From contig MFDN01000001.1 of assembly GCA_001776935.1 (NCBI GenBank), positions 357,449 to 396,322 of the forward strand: 38,874 nucleotides of DNA. The letters are read 5' to 3'. Shown piece by piece: positions 1 to 9,330 of the stretch. Every line of letters begins with the position of its first letter. Position 1 is the first letter of the stretch. The position numbers and the translations under genes were made by a program. The DNA comes from Candidatus Daviesbacteria bacterium RIFCSPLOWO2_01_FULL_39_23. Its GTDB lineage: Bacteria > Patescibacteriota > Microgenomatia > Daviesbacterales > UBA10151. The notes below the pieces were generated by a model. The model did not search any database, was not told the origin of the DNA, and saw only the letters and a program-made list of their open reading frames with translations.

Positions 1-610
1 CCACGGATGAAATTATAACCGTATCTTTTTTGCCTGAATTGCCAAGCTGGTTGGCCAGAATTTCGGCATCTTTTATATTCAGGCGGCTGCTCATAAGCAG
101 GGGTACAACTTTTGCATCCGGCAGAAAATATTTAATAAAAGGCATCAGGGCAGACAAGGCCTGATCCTGCGGCAAAACATCCTCATCTATTTTAACAAGG
201 TTTAACTCCTGAAGCCTGTTTAAGGTCATCTTATCCGGCTTGACCTTCCCGAAAGGAGTATCCCAGTCGTAAAGCGAGCTTAGGACCTTAAAATTTCCCT
301 TTTCAAAGTGGTTGGGGCCAAGCAGGATAATGGAATCCGGTTTTTGAAAGGCAAGTCTTTTGAAAAAGTCAGCTATGATAAAGCTTGCAAAAAGATCGTG
401 CGGGACAACGCCTCCTGCGGCGCGAAAACCAAACCCTTCTAAATTTTTAGTTTCTGAAACGGCATCATAAAAAGTTTTTTCTTCAAAAAAGAGGGGAGTG
501 TGAGAATTTTCAGGTTTTACACTTCCGGAGTTTTTGTTGATTTGTCCCCAGGCAATTAAAATAAGAAAAAAGATAAAAGGCAGAAGAAAAAGGAATTTCT
601 TAATTGTCAT
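1..610 (-). CDS. MEMO-like / AmmeMemoRadiSam system protein B family protein, C-terminus off window edge
   Basis: Reverse-strand reading frame from ATG at 610: MTIKKFLFLLPFIFFLILIAWGQINKN...GFRAAGGVVPHDLFASFIIADFFKRLAFQKPDSIILLGPNHFEKGNFKVLSS...; N-terminal hydrophobic anchor, then MEMO-like VPHDLFAS and ILLGPNH motifs. Start overlaps the A2M stop by 11 nt. Absent from ORF track because it runs off the edge. Confidence 0.75.
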   Translation of the reverse strand, partial: MTIKKFLFLLPFIFFLILIAWGQINKNSGSVKPENSHTPLFFEEKTFYDAVSETKNLEGFGFRAAGGVVPHDLFASFIIADFFKRLAFQKPDSIILLGPNHFEKGNFKVLSSLYDWDTPFGKVKPDKMTLNRLQELNLVKIDEDVLPQDQALSALMPFIKYFLPDAKVVPLLMSSRLNIKDAEILANQLGNSGKKDTVIISSV

Positions 611-3600
611 TTGGAGTTTGCGGAGGGGTTTGTTTTTTTCTGATCACCCGGATGATAACCATGAAAATTACTACCGTAAGCACTATTAATATTACTGCTG
701 CTGCAAGTATTTGTTTTTGTCCTATGATGCCAACTTCCGGGGCGCGTTCTGCTTTTTTGGCAATATTTATTTTTTGTACATTTGAACTGCCGCTTATTTC
801 CGGGGCATACATCAGTGAGGCAACCCCCGGAGGCGTTAAGAACGTGCCCTCGCTGACTACCCTGGCCCGGTAGGTGTAGGTTTTTTCTCCGGCCGGGATT
901 TGATACAAAGACAGGATAATCCCGTTTTCCGTAATTTCCCTTTCAGTGACTTGGTTTGAATTAAAAGACATATTGCCGTACTGCTCGTTTTCAAATGATT
1001 CATTTATGGGTATCATGCCGGACGGCAGTTCGTCTTGTATGACTGCATAATTTTCTTCTGTTTTTAAGCCCCCGACAGTAATTTTAACCAGCGCAGTATC
1101 TCCGACCCCGAGGCCAAATTGAGGATTTTTCTCGTTTACGTACTCTCTCTTCACTGTTAAGCCGTTATTTTCTGCCTTGGAATTTTTGTCGGTCCGCAGT
1201 TCATTTACTGTTAAGGTTGAGTAAATTTGGCCGCTGCCGTTTTTGGTTACGGCAATTTTTGAGCCGGATGATTTTATGTTTTCGGCCGGGATATTGATAT
1301 CTTTGATGGACTGTTTAGGGTCGGAAACCGTGCCGCCTGCAATTTGCTTACCGTCAATTGTTACGGCGTAGGAATAAGCAGGAGTTTGTTCCTCAGTACT
1401 TTTGGCAAATTCTGTCAGGGCCCGCAAAACCTGTGCAGTGGCAAAGGTGTTGGACCAGTAGTCTGATTGCCGGTTTCTGGTCAGGAAGCGGGCGCCTTTT
1501 GCAGCCAATTCCCTGTCCCCGTTTGTCAAAAGTATTGCCCTGATTGCAAGGGCTGTTGAAGCATCCCGGGAACCGAAGTTTATTTTTGTCCCGGCTTCCC
1601 AAAAAAGCGCATTGCCTTGTTCGCGGGCCATCAGGATAAGGGCATTTAGTCCGTTTGTTTGAGGGTTGGTGTCTCCGTTTAAGTAATTTGACATCACCAG
1701 CAAAGACAAAAGGTCCGGTGTCAGGCCGGGGAAAACAGGAAGCAGTTTGTTTGTACTGGTTTGTCCCAGCAGCGCCAGGCCGTAATTTTTCGAAATTATT
1801 TCTTCATTGCTAAACTTTTTTTCCTGACTTGAGTCGTAGTATTTATCCAGCAGCAGGTATGATTTTGCCTGATTTAAGATATAAGCATTAACTTTTGTGC
1901 CTGATTTTTGTGCCAGCAGCAAATATTCTAAAACATATGCGCTGACAAAAGGATTGGAATTGTCTCGGCCCCACCAAGTCCAGCCGCCATCTGATTGTTG
2001 CTGGCTTTCCAGTCTTTTAACCCCTTTTTGCAGGATATCGTCCGTATTTTTATCTTTTAAGGCATCGCCATAAAGATCCGGGTTTAATTTTGCAATAATT
2101 GCAGGCACTATGGTGCTGGTTGTTTGTTCGGTGCAGCCGTATGGATAGTTAATGAGGTATTTCATGGCCGAAGGCAGGGAACCGGTTATGGCAGGGGATA
2201 ATGACAGGGTGATTTGGGATTTTTCTCTATGGCTGTCAGGGGCAAGTTTTACGTCAAAAGTTTTTGGCCCTTCTGCCGCATAGCTTAGTTTGCGTTCAAA
2301 GCCGAAGTTTTTCACCGGTATTTGCAGGGTAACTATATCAGCCAGATTTTTATCGGCTTTTGATCTTGCGCCAAAGGTAAGTTTTGCTGCCGGGTTTTCT
2401 GTGTCCGGTTTCACCTTCCAGAAAAATTCCTGCATGCTGTTTGATTTTATTTGAACATTTTGTTTTCTTTCATCCCCTACGTTTCCGGAGTCAAATTTTA
2501 AATCTATATCCAGGTTTTGGGCATTTTCCGTAAAATTTTGCACCAGGGCAGACAACACAATTTCATCCCCCACCCTTAAGATATTTGGCAGGATAGGGCG
2601 GATAACAAGGTCCTTATTTACCGTGATTTCAGCAGTGGTTTGTCCGACTTTTGTATCGGTTGTGGCGGCTACGGCTGCAATGGTCCAGGTAGTCAAATTA
2701 TCAGGCAGCTTAAAGCTTACCTTGGCAAGGCCGTTTTCATCCGTATGTACGGAAGGATTCCAGTATGCAGTATCTTTAAAGGCATTTCTGTCTATGCCTT
2801 TTTCGTTGTGCACCCACAGTCCGTCGGCAAAATAGGTGTGGTATTTTTCTATTTCCAGATTGTAGACTTTGAACTTTCCGCTTTGCCATTCAATTGAATT
2901 AATTTTTACTTCCCCGCCGGATTGATCTGTTAAGGTGTCGCCTGTTTGCATGCTGCCGGCCTCTTTCCAGCTATTATTGATCCGTAGAATGTGATTTGCG
3001 GTCACTTTTAAGTGAGAATTTAGTATCAGGTAGCCGGGTGCTTCTGCGGAATGAGTGCCTAAAACTTTGGCCTTGATTAATTTTTGGTCTTTTTCATCCC
3101 TTGTTAAAATATAATCTCCTTTTTTTACATCTTCAATATTTTTGATTTTATCCTCTGCCATCAATATTTTTGTGCCTTTGGCAAAGCATCCGCCCCCTTC
3201 TGCCATACGGACCAGGATGCCTTCCAAAGAATGTGCCTCCTCAGTTGTGTTGTACCGTTCATTCCAGAAGGTTGTGAAAATATCTCCCAGTTTGTTGTCT
3301 GAAAGTTCAAATATCGCTTTATCAACAGCCCACAAAGCTACATCTGAAGAAACAGGGTTTCCTTTTGCATCTTTTGTGGAAATATCTACTGTCACGGTTT
3401 CTCCAGGGCCGAAATTTAAATTGTTCGGAGTCAAATTTACTGCGATTTTTTTACTTTCCGGAGAAACAATAATATTGGTTTGACTGGAATTCAAAGCCCC
3501 GGCGGAAAAACTTTGCGCTTGAGCAAAAATATTGGGCATATCCGAATTTTGAAGCGGTACTTCCAAAGAACCGCTTGCGCCGTTTAAGCGGATAATTTGG

Positions 3601-5675
3601 AATCTTGAAACCCTGCCTCTTTCCAAAGAAAAAAATATATCGCGGTCAGGAATTTGTGAGAAGATTTTAAGCTGAACTGTTTCGCCGGGCGCGTATTTTT
3701 GTTTGTCGGTTGAAATGGTAAGTTCTTCTTCCGCGTCACTATTATAAAACGGTTGGTTTTCGGCGGAAACGTATGAGTAGAATGTTTTTGATATGGTATT
3801 TCCCCGGCTGTCGCTGCCCTGGGCTGTGATGGCATATGAGCCGATTTTTTGCGGAGTGAAGTTGAATACGGCGTCTCCTTTGGCATCTGTTTTTGCATTA
3901 AGATCCGGCAGATCTGTTATTTCTTCTTTGTATGTGGGGTATTTTTTATCCGGTTCCTGATGTTTAACCCAAATTGACAGCTTCACTTTGGCAGTTAAGT
4001 TTATGTTTGTTAGCTTTGCCCCGCTTTTATTTGCAACCAGGGAAACCGGCAAAGACAGGGGAGTATTGACCATTGTGCCGTATGAGTCATCCTTGCGGTA
4101 AATTCCGTATTCGCCGGCATAAACCAATATATTTTTTTTGGCAAAAGCCGGGGTTTGCGCACCGGAGTCAACCTGCGCCTCAATGGAAAATACCTGTGTT
4201 TTTCCCTGATTGAAAGTCATCCTGGTGCCCAGTTCAATTTCTGCTTCCCCGCTTTTATTTAATGTTGCAGTACCTTCTGAAGCTTTGTTGTTTCCGCCCC
4301 AGTAGGCATATCGGTAATTATTTTCATTAGAAAAAGCCCGGCGGTCAGACAAATAATGATAGTCTGAAAAATCAGAAGAATAGACAGTATATTTAACTTT
4401 CTGATCCATTAAAGGCTGGCCGGAAAAGTAGGTGCCGGTTATTTTAAAAGATGTCTTATCCGAAGCAATAAGTTCATTTTTGGGAGTGGTGATATCAATG
4501 GAAAATTCCGGTTTTTTAAAATATTCCACATCAAAAGAAATGGAGTTTGAGGAGTATTCGCTGCTCCAGTAGTTTTGCTTTTTTTGTCCGCCCGACAGGT
4601 CGACAACCAGCCCATAATAGCCGGTTTTGGCACTTTCGGGTATTTTGTATTCACCGTTGATTGTGCCCTCCGGCGAGACCGGGTAAGTTTTTTCAAAAAT
4701 CGTATCTTCATCGTTGTAGCCGTTTCTGATTTTAACCAAAGCCTCGCCAGGGGGAATACTGTAGCGGGCATCGTCATCATCCCTTAAAACGGTTTTAAAA
4801 TATACGGTATCACCCGGTTTATAAAGCGGGCGGTCGACAAAAATGAAATATCTTGTTAATTTTTCTTTCGGCAAAAACTTTTCATAAGAATAGCCTGTGT
4901 TTAAGTACTTTAGATTTAACGGGATAATAGTTTTCTCATCATTTTGAGAAAACAAGCCAATATCTGCCTCAGCCACTAAGGTTGTTTTTGCGATCCCTTC
5001 GGCATTAAAAGAAGCAGTCTGCAGTTGTTTGCGGCCATCCTGCAGGTTTAATATTTTAACAGTGCCTTCAGAAATGCTTCTTTTAGTTTTAAAATTTTGG
5101 CCCCAGAAGATAAATTCATTATCCCCTTCTTTGGATAAAACCCCGATATTTGACCTTAAAACAAAAGCATCTGCTAAAGTTGAGCCGGTTTTTACTTTTA
5201 AATACCAGATGCCTTTTTCCCCGAGCGGCAGGGAGATTTTTGTTTCCCGACCGGACCCGGTATTTATCGGACGGTTTACAGTTGTGATAAATTGCAGTTT
5301 TGAGACATCCGGACTTTTCTTGGTTTGCTTTCCTTCTTTGTCGTGCGTTAGATAGTCAAGTAGATGATTTTCATCAGCTTCGTACAGGGAAACTTCTGCA
5401 TCCCCTGCCAGGTTATAGCCGCCAATTATTACAGCCGGTTCGTCTGTTGAGGCCAGGGATATCAGGCCGCCGCTTGCATAACCATTATCACTGCCTGAGA
5501 TATAAATTTGCGGGCTCTGATAGGATCTTCCCAATACTTCTGAAGCAGGGGTTTGTACAGATTGGGCAACTTTGGGTGGTTCATTTACTTTTAGAGATTT
5601 TAGGGATGAGGAGCCGCTGTAAAACCCAAGAATAAAAAGAAAAAGAACTAAAAGCAATCTTTTGATTTTGCTCAT
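600..5675 (-). CDS. Membrane-anchored bacterial alpha-2-macroglobulin family protein with inserted Hint domain
   Basis: 1691 aa; N-terminal signal/TM, MG-type repeats, A2M domain (FKDTAYWNPSVHTDENG...LPDNLTTWTIAAVA), thioester motif PYGCTEQT, C-terminal TM (ILAAAVILIVLTVVIFMVIIRVIRKK). Confidence 0.93.
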   Translation of the reverse strand: MSKIKRLLLVLFLFILGFYSGSSSLKSLKVNEPPKVAQSVQTPASEVLGRSYQSPQIYISGSDNGYASGGLISLASTDEPAVIIGGYNLAGDAEVSLYEADENHLLDYLTHDKEGKQTKKSPDVSKLQFITTVNRPINTGSGRETKISLPLGEKGIWYLKVKTGSTLADAFVLRSNIGVLSKEGDNEFIFWGQNFKTKRSISEGTVKILNLQDGRKQLQTASFNAEGIAKTTLVAEADIGLFSQNDEKTIIPLNLKYLNTGYSYEKFLPKEKLTRYFIFVDRPLYKPGDTVYFKTVLRDDDDARYSIPPGEALVKIRNGYNDEDTIFEKTYPVSPEGTINGEYKIPESAKTGYYGLVVDLSGGQKKQNYWSSEYSSNSISFDVEYFKKPEFSIDITTPKNELIASDKTSFKITGTYFSGQPLMDQKVKYTVYSSDFSDYHYLSDRRAFSNENNYRYAYWGGNNKASEGTATLNKSGEAEIELGTRMTFNQGKTQVFSIEAQVDSGAQTPAFAKKNILVYAGEYGIYRKDDSYGTMVNTPLSLPVSLVANKSGAKLTNINLTAKVKLSIWVKHQEPDKKYPTYKEEITDLPDLNAKTDAKGDAVFNFTPQKIGSYAITAQGSDSRGNTISKTFYSYVSAENQPFYNSDAEEELTISTDKQKYAPGETVQLKIFSQIPDRDIFFSLERGRVSRFQIIRLNGASGSLEVPLQNSDMPNIFAQAQSFSAGALNSSQTNIIVSPESKKIAVNLTPNNLNFGPGETVTVDISTKDAKGNPVSSDVALWAVDKAIFELSDNKLGDIFTTFWNERYNTTEEAHSLEGILVRMAEGGGCFAKGTKILMAEDKIKNIEDVKKGDYILTRDEKDQKLIKAKVLGTHSAEAPGYLILNSHLKVTANHILRINNSWKEAGSMQTGDTLTDQSGGEVKINSIEWQSGKFKVYNLEIEKYHTYFADGLWVHNEKGIDRNAFKDTAYWNPSVHTDENGLAKVSFKLPDNLTTWTIAAVAATTDTKVGQTTAEITVNKDLVIRPILPNILRVGDEIVLSALVQNFTENAQNLDIDLKFDSGNVGDERKQNVQIKSNSMQEFFWKVKPDTENPAAKLTFGARSKADKNLADIVTLQIPVKNFGFERKLSYAAEGPKTFDVKLAPDSHREKSQITLSLSPAITGSLPSAMKYLINYPYGCTEQTTSTIVPAIIAKLNPDLYGDALKDKNTDDILQKGVKRLESQQQSDGGWTWWGRDNSNPFVSAYVLEYLLLAQKSGTKVNAYILNQAKSYLLLDKYYDSSQEKKFSNEEIISKNYGLALLGQTSTNKLLPVFPGLTPDLLSLLVMSNYLNGDTNPQTNGLNALILMAREQGNALFWEAGTKINFGSRDASTALAIRAILLTNGDRELAAKGARFLTRNRQSDYWSNTFATAQVLRALTEFAKSTEEQTPAYSYAVTIDGKQIAGGTVSDPKQSIKDINIPAENIKSSGSKIAVTKNGSGQIYSTLTVNELRTDKNSKAENNGLTVKREYVNEKNPQFGLGVGDTALVKITVGGLKTEENYAVIQDELPSGMIPINESFENEQYGNMSFNSNQVTEREITENGIILSLYQIPAGEKTYTYRARVVSEGTFLTPPGVASLMYAPEISGSSNVQKINIAKKAERAPEVGIIGQKQILAAAVILIVLTVVIFMVIIRVIRKKQTPPQTPNDN
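2124..2135 (-). other. A2M thioester motif Cys-Thr-Glu-Gln
   Basis: Revcomp reads TGC ACC GAA CAA within NYPYGCTEQTTS. Confidence 0.93.
2805..3188 (-). other. Hint / bacterial intein-like domain (128 aa) embedded in the A2M CDS
   Basis: Begins CFAKGTKILMAEDKIKNIEDVKKGDYIL, internal LKVTANHILRI (Hint block B-like TxxH), ends YHTYFADGLWVHN; followed by Glu. No endonuclease insert. Confidence 0.9.
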
Positions 5676-5717
5676 TTAATTGATCCATACTTATAATTGT
5701 ATATATAAAAGGATTTG

Positions 5718-6374
5718 TCAAATGAATTTAAGCAATTGGAGTAGTTTTGCCAAAATCCAGCCCGCAATAAAACCTCCTATGTGGGCAAAGAAGGCTACTC
5801 CTCCAAACGAGGAGGTGTCAGCCATAATTGAGGCGCTGCCTGCAAATATTTGAGTAAAAAACCAGAAAAATAAAATGTAGAAGGCGGACACTTCGATAAC
5901 AGTAAAAAATCCAAAAATTGGCAATAAGGTTTTTACTTTATGATGGGGGTATATGGCCATGTATGCACCTAAAACCCCTGCTATGGCACCTGAGGCTCCA
6001 AGCATGGGGATGGAAGAACCCGGAATAAAAATATACTGGGCTAATCCACCTATAATTCCTGCAAAAAGATAAAAAAGGGGGAAAAGGAAAAATCCAAAGC
6101 TTTCTTCCACATTGTCTCCAAAAATCCATAAAAACCACATATTGGAAATAATGTGAATAAAACCGCCATGCAGAAATTGACTGGAGATAAAGGGGATTAA
6201 GGTATTTATGTTGGAAAAATCCACCAAAGCGGGAATTAGGGCAAATTTCCTGATAAAAAGATCTGGATTTGGAGCAGTCAGTTCAAGGAAAAACACCCAT
6301 ATATTAATCAAAAGAATGATAATGACCCATAAAGGGAAAGAACCGGAGGTTTTGGTATCCGAAAGAGGGATCAT
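5718..6374 (-). CDS. Rhomboid family intramembrane serine protease
   Basis: Multi-TM; GASGAIAG catalytic Ser motif, HGGFIHIISNMWFLWIFG, and FFAHIGGFIAG catalytic His motif. Confidence 0.95.
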   Translation of the reverse strand: MIPLSDTKTSGSFPLWVIIILLINIWVFFLELTAPNPDLFIRKFALIPALVDFSNINTLIPFISSQFLHGGFIHIISNMWFLWIFGDNVEESFGFFLFPLFYLFAGIIGGLAQYIFIPGSSIPMLGASGAIAGVLGAYMAIYPHHKVKTLLPIFGFFTVIEVSAFYILFFWFFTQIFAGSASIMADTSSFGGVAFFAHIGGFIAGWILAKLLQLLKFI

Positions 6375-6502
6375 TTTTCCAATTTACCATTTTACTTAAA
6401 GCTTTAAGAACAGTTTTTGTAATAAGAATGTATGATTTTAATAAACCCTGAATTGCTATGGGCCTTGACGGAAAATTTTAGATCTGTTAGAATCCTTGAT
6501 CA

Positions 6503-6937
6503 ATGATAAATTCTACAAAAGAGCGTATTGTCGGTTCTTGTTCCGGTGAAACATATTACCGTCTAAGACCTGTAAGAAAATCACCCACTCCCTCAGGAGA
6601 ATGCGAAGATGTGTTGGACCTGCAAAGTTTAAAATTAAACTGGAGAGTGATGAGGCCAAGAGGGGAGAGAAACAGAATAGGGTATAACAAAGTTGAAAAA
6701 CCCAGCTACATATTATTAGAACCAATATATGGTCCGCATGAACCTACGGATGAAGATTTTGATCCTCGAGTAGAATTGAGAATATTTCTTGCCGATCGTG
6801 AAAAGCTGGATAGAAAAATTAGCGCAGTCTCGGCAGAAGTGATGTTTCGTCGAGAAAGAGGCGAAATGCTTCCAAGACCATTAATTAGATTGTTAGTTCG
6901 TTACGGAAGAAGTCATGTGCTCTCTTCGGCTGGTTAA
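6503..6937 (+). CDS. Hypothetical protein (YYRLRP-containing), 144 aa
   Basis: Intact ORF preceded by TTGACG-17-TAGAAT promoter-like sequence; no recognised family. Confidence 0.6.
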   Translation: MINSTKERIVGSCSGETYYRLRPVRKSPTPSGECEDVLDLQSLKLNWRVMRPRGERNRIGYNKVEKPSYILLEPIYGPHEPTDEDFDPRVELRIFLADREKLDRKISAVSAEVMFRRERGEMLPRPLIRLLVRYGRSHVLSSAG

Positions 6938-6992
6938 AACTCTTATTTTCTTTCCTGATTTTGATAGAATACTCATAAGCGCAGGTTTAAAG

Positions 6993-7067
6993 GCCGGTGT
7001 AGCTTAGTGGTAAAGCACCACTTTCGTAAAGTGGGGAGCGACGGTCCGATCCCGTCCACCGGCTCCA
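6993..7067 (+). tRNA. tRNA-Thr(CGT)
   Basis: Full cloverleaf: acceptor GCCGGTG/CACCGGC, D-stem GCTT/AAGC, anticodon arm CCACT-TTCGTAA-AGTGG, T-stem GACGG/CCGTC, encoded CCA. T-loop is TCCGATC (C at position 55). Confidence 0.93.
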
Positions 7068-7108
7068 ATGGTATATAATTAAACCAAAGTGACAGAGGTA
7101 ATCTAAAA

Positions 7109-8962
7109 ATGAGAAGAATTAACCCTCTTTCTATGCAGGATAGCTACAAGACTAATCCCTGGTATGTAACAGCTGCAGTTTTATCCTCAGCTTTATTTAT
7201 TTTATATTTAACCACTTTTTACAATTACGTTTTATTCCACACTTTGGCCGAGTGGTTTGCAATTATTGTTGCAGGGGGGATATTTATGGTGGCCTGGAAT
7301 ACCCGGCAGTTTATGCGGAATAATTATTTTCTCTTTATCGGCATTGCCTTGCTGTTTATTGCACTTATAGATGTATTGCACACCTTATCTTATAAAGGCC
7401 TGGGGGTATTTGTTGATTTTGATGCCAATTTACCCACACAAATGTGGATTGCCGGCCGCTATTTGCAGGCAGTTTCTTTTATTATTGCCCCAATTTTTTT
7501 AGGCAGGAAGTTAAGAAGTAATTTAGTAGTGATAGTTTATGCAATCATCACCGCCTTGATACTTTTGTCCATTTTTTACTGGAAAATATTTCCGGATGCA
7601 TTTATTGAAGGAAAGGGTTTGGCCCAATTTAAAATAAACAGTGAGTATATAATCTCACTGCTTTTTCTGTTTTCTGCAGGTACTTTAATATGGACGCACC
7701 GGTATTTTGATACGCGTGTCCTGAATTTTCTAGTAGCATCGATAGGAGTGACTGTCTTATCTGAGCTGTTTTTTACAACCTATATTAGTGTTTATGGTTT
7801 TTCCAATATGGTGGGACATTTTTTGAGGATTATTTCCTTTTTCTTATTATATAAAGCAGTTATCGAAACAGGGTTAAGAAGGCCTTATAACTTGCTTTTT
7901 TGGGAGCTTAAGGGTTCTGAGAACAGGTACCGCTCGGTTACAGAATCTGCAAATGATGCAATTATTTCTGCGGATACAAACGGCAAGATTATTTCATGGA
8001 ACAGGGGAGCAGAAATAATTTTTGGGTATAGCGAAGAAGAGGCTATGGGAAAGCCTTTGACTTTAATTATGCCGGATGAATACCAGCAAAAACACCAGCA
8101 AGGCATGCAAAGGGTTAAAACAACCAGAAAATTACGTGTCAGCGGAAAAACTTTAGAAGTAGAGGGGTTAACCAAAGCCGGAGCAAAAGTGCCGCTTGAG
8201 CTTTCTTTGTCTTCGTGGGTGTTAGGCAGAAGGATGTATTTCACCGGCATAATCCGGGATATCTCTGAAAGGAAAGAACTTGAGAAGAGAAAAGACGAGT
8301 TTATTTCCATTGCCAGTCATGAGCTTAAGACCCCGATAACCGCTTTAATGGGATTTAGTGAAATATTAAGTTATGAGTTGAAGAAAAAAAGCATCGCTAA
8401 AGCCTCTATTTATTTGAACCGGATGAGCGAACAAATGCGTAATTTGTCTATGCTGGTTAGTGATCTTTTGGATGTGACAAGGATAAATGCTGGCAGATTA
8501 GAACTTAATAGAGAAAGTTTTAGTTTGGATAAGCTGATTGATGAAACCATTGATAATTTATATATGAACTGTGCAGGACATGAGATTTTCTTTGCAGGCA
8601 ATAAAGTTGAATCAAAAGTTTTTGCAGACCGTCACAGAATCAGCCAGGTATTGACCAACTTGATTTTAAATGCTATTAAATACTCGCCGGGTAAAGAGAA
8701 AGTTATTGTGAGGGTAAGGAAAGATAAAAATTTCGTTAAGGTAAGCGTTACTGATTTTGGTATTGGAATTGCTAAAAAGGAACATAAAAAAATTATGCAA
8801 TCTTTTTATCGTGCGGAGAATGTCAGCAAAGGGCAGTTTGCAGGGGCAGGTTTGGGATTGCATATTGCTGTTAAAATAATCGAAAGACACAAGGGTAAAC
8901 TTTGGTTGGATTCTGAGTTGGGGAAGGGTTCAACGTTCTATTTTACTTTACCGGAAAGATAA
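7109..8962 (+). CDS. Sensor histidine kinase (MASE3-like membrane sensor, PAS, HisKA, HATPase_c)
   Basis: N-terminal multi-TM region with IDVLHTLSYKGLGVF; PAS domain (SANDAIISADTNGKIISWNRGAEIIFGYSEEEAMG); H-box IASHELKTPITAL; G boxes DFGIGIAKKE and GAGLGLHIAVKIIERHKG. SD-like GAGGTAA upstream. Confidence 0.95.
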   Translation: MRRINPLSMQDSYKTNPWYVTAAVLSSALFILYLTTFYNYVLFHTLAEWFAIIVAGGIFMVAWNTRQFMRNNYFLFIGIALLFIALIDVLHTLSYKGLGVFVDFDANLPTQMWIAGRYLQAVSFIIAPIFLGRKLRSNLVVIVYAIITALILLSIFYWKIFPDAFIEGKGLAQFKINSEYIISLLFLFSAGTLIWTHRYFDTRVLNFLVASIGVTVLSELFFTTYISVYGFSNMVGHFLRIISFFLLYKAVIETGLRRPYNLLFWELKGSENRYRSVTESANDAIISADTNGKIISWNRGAEIIFGYSEEEAMGKPLTLIMPDEYQQKHQQGMQRVKTTRKLRVSGKTLEVEGLTKAGAKVPLELSLSSWVLGRRMYFTGIIRDISERKELEKRKDEFISIASHELKTPITALMGFSEILSYELKKKSIAKASIYLNRMSEQMRNLSMLVSDLLDVTRINAGRLELNRESFSLDKLIDETIDNLYMNCAGHEIFFAGNKVESKVFADRHRISQVLTNLILNAIKYSPGKEKVIVRVRKDKNFVKVSVTDFGIGIAKKEHKKIMQSFYRAENVSKGQFAGAGLGLHIAVKIIERHKGKLWLDSELGKGSTFYFTLPER

Positions 8963-8964
8963 TA

Positions 8965-9330
8965 ATGAGAAAAAAGATTTTAGTTATTGATGATTCCAAA
9001 GCTATTTTAGAAGTTATTCAAATTATGCTTGAGGAGAAAGGGTATTTGGTTAAAATTCTTGATCATACGGAAGATGTTTTTAGGGAAGTTGAGGGCTTTG
9101 GGCCGGATTTAATTATCTTAGATGTTTGGATGCCTGCGTTAAGCGGAAAAGACATCACCAAGAAGCTCAAACAGGCAGACAGCACAAAAAATATTCCGAT
9201 TATTATTTTTTCTGCTTTAACAAAAAACCAGGCTTCGGAGGAGGTTAAAGAAGCTGATGATTATTTATCCAAACCTTTTGAAATGGAAGAGCTTTTTGAG
9301 AAAGTTGTAAAAAATATCAGCGGGGGATAA
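8965..9330 (+). CDS. Response regulator receiver-domain protein
   Basis: MRKKILVIDDSKAILEVIQ...PDLIILDVWMPALSG...IIIFSAL...YLSKPFEMEEL; two nt downstream of the histidine kinase. Confidence 0.95.
   Translation: MRKKILVIDDSKAILEVIQIMLEEKGYLVKILDHTEDVFREVEGFGPDLIILDVWMPALSGKDITKKLKQADSTKNIPIIIFSALTKNQASEEVKEADDYLSKPFEMEELFEKVVKNISGG

Noticed and set aside
2805-3188. Canonical splicing intein in the A2M
   Set aside because: Residue after HN is Glu, not Cys/Ser/Thr, and there is no homing endonuclease; cleavage-type Hint is more consistent.
604-5635. Multiple plus-strand ORFs (e.g. 604-873, 3142-3483, 5029-5355, 5300-5635) antisense to the A2M gene
   Set aside because: No family motifs and fully contained in a strongly supported minus-strand CDS; shadow ORFs.
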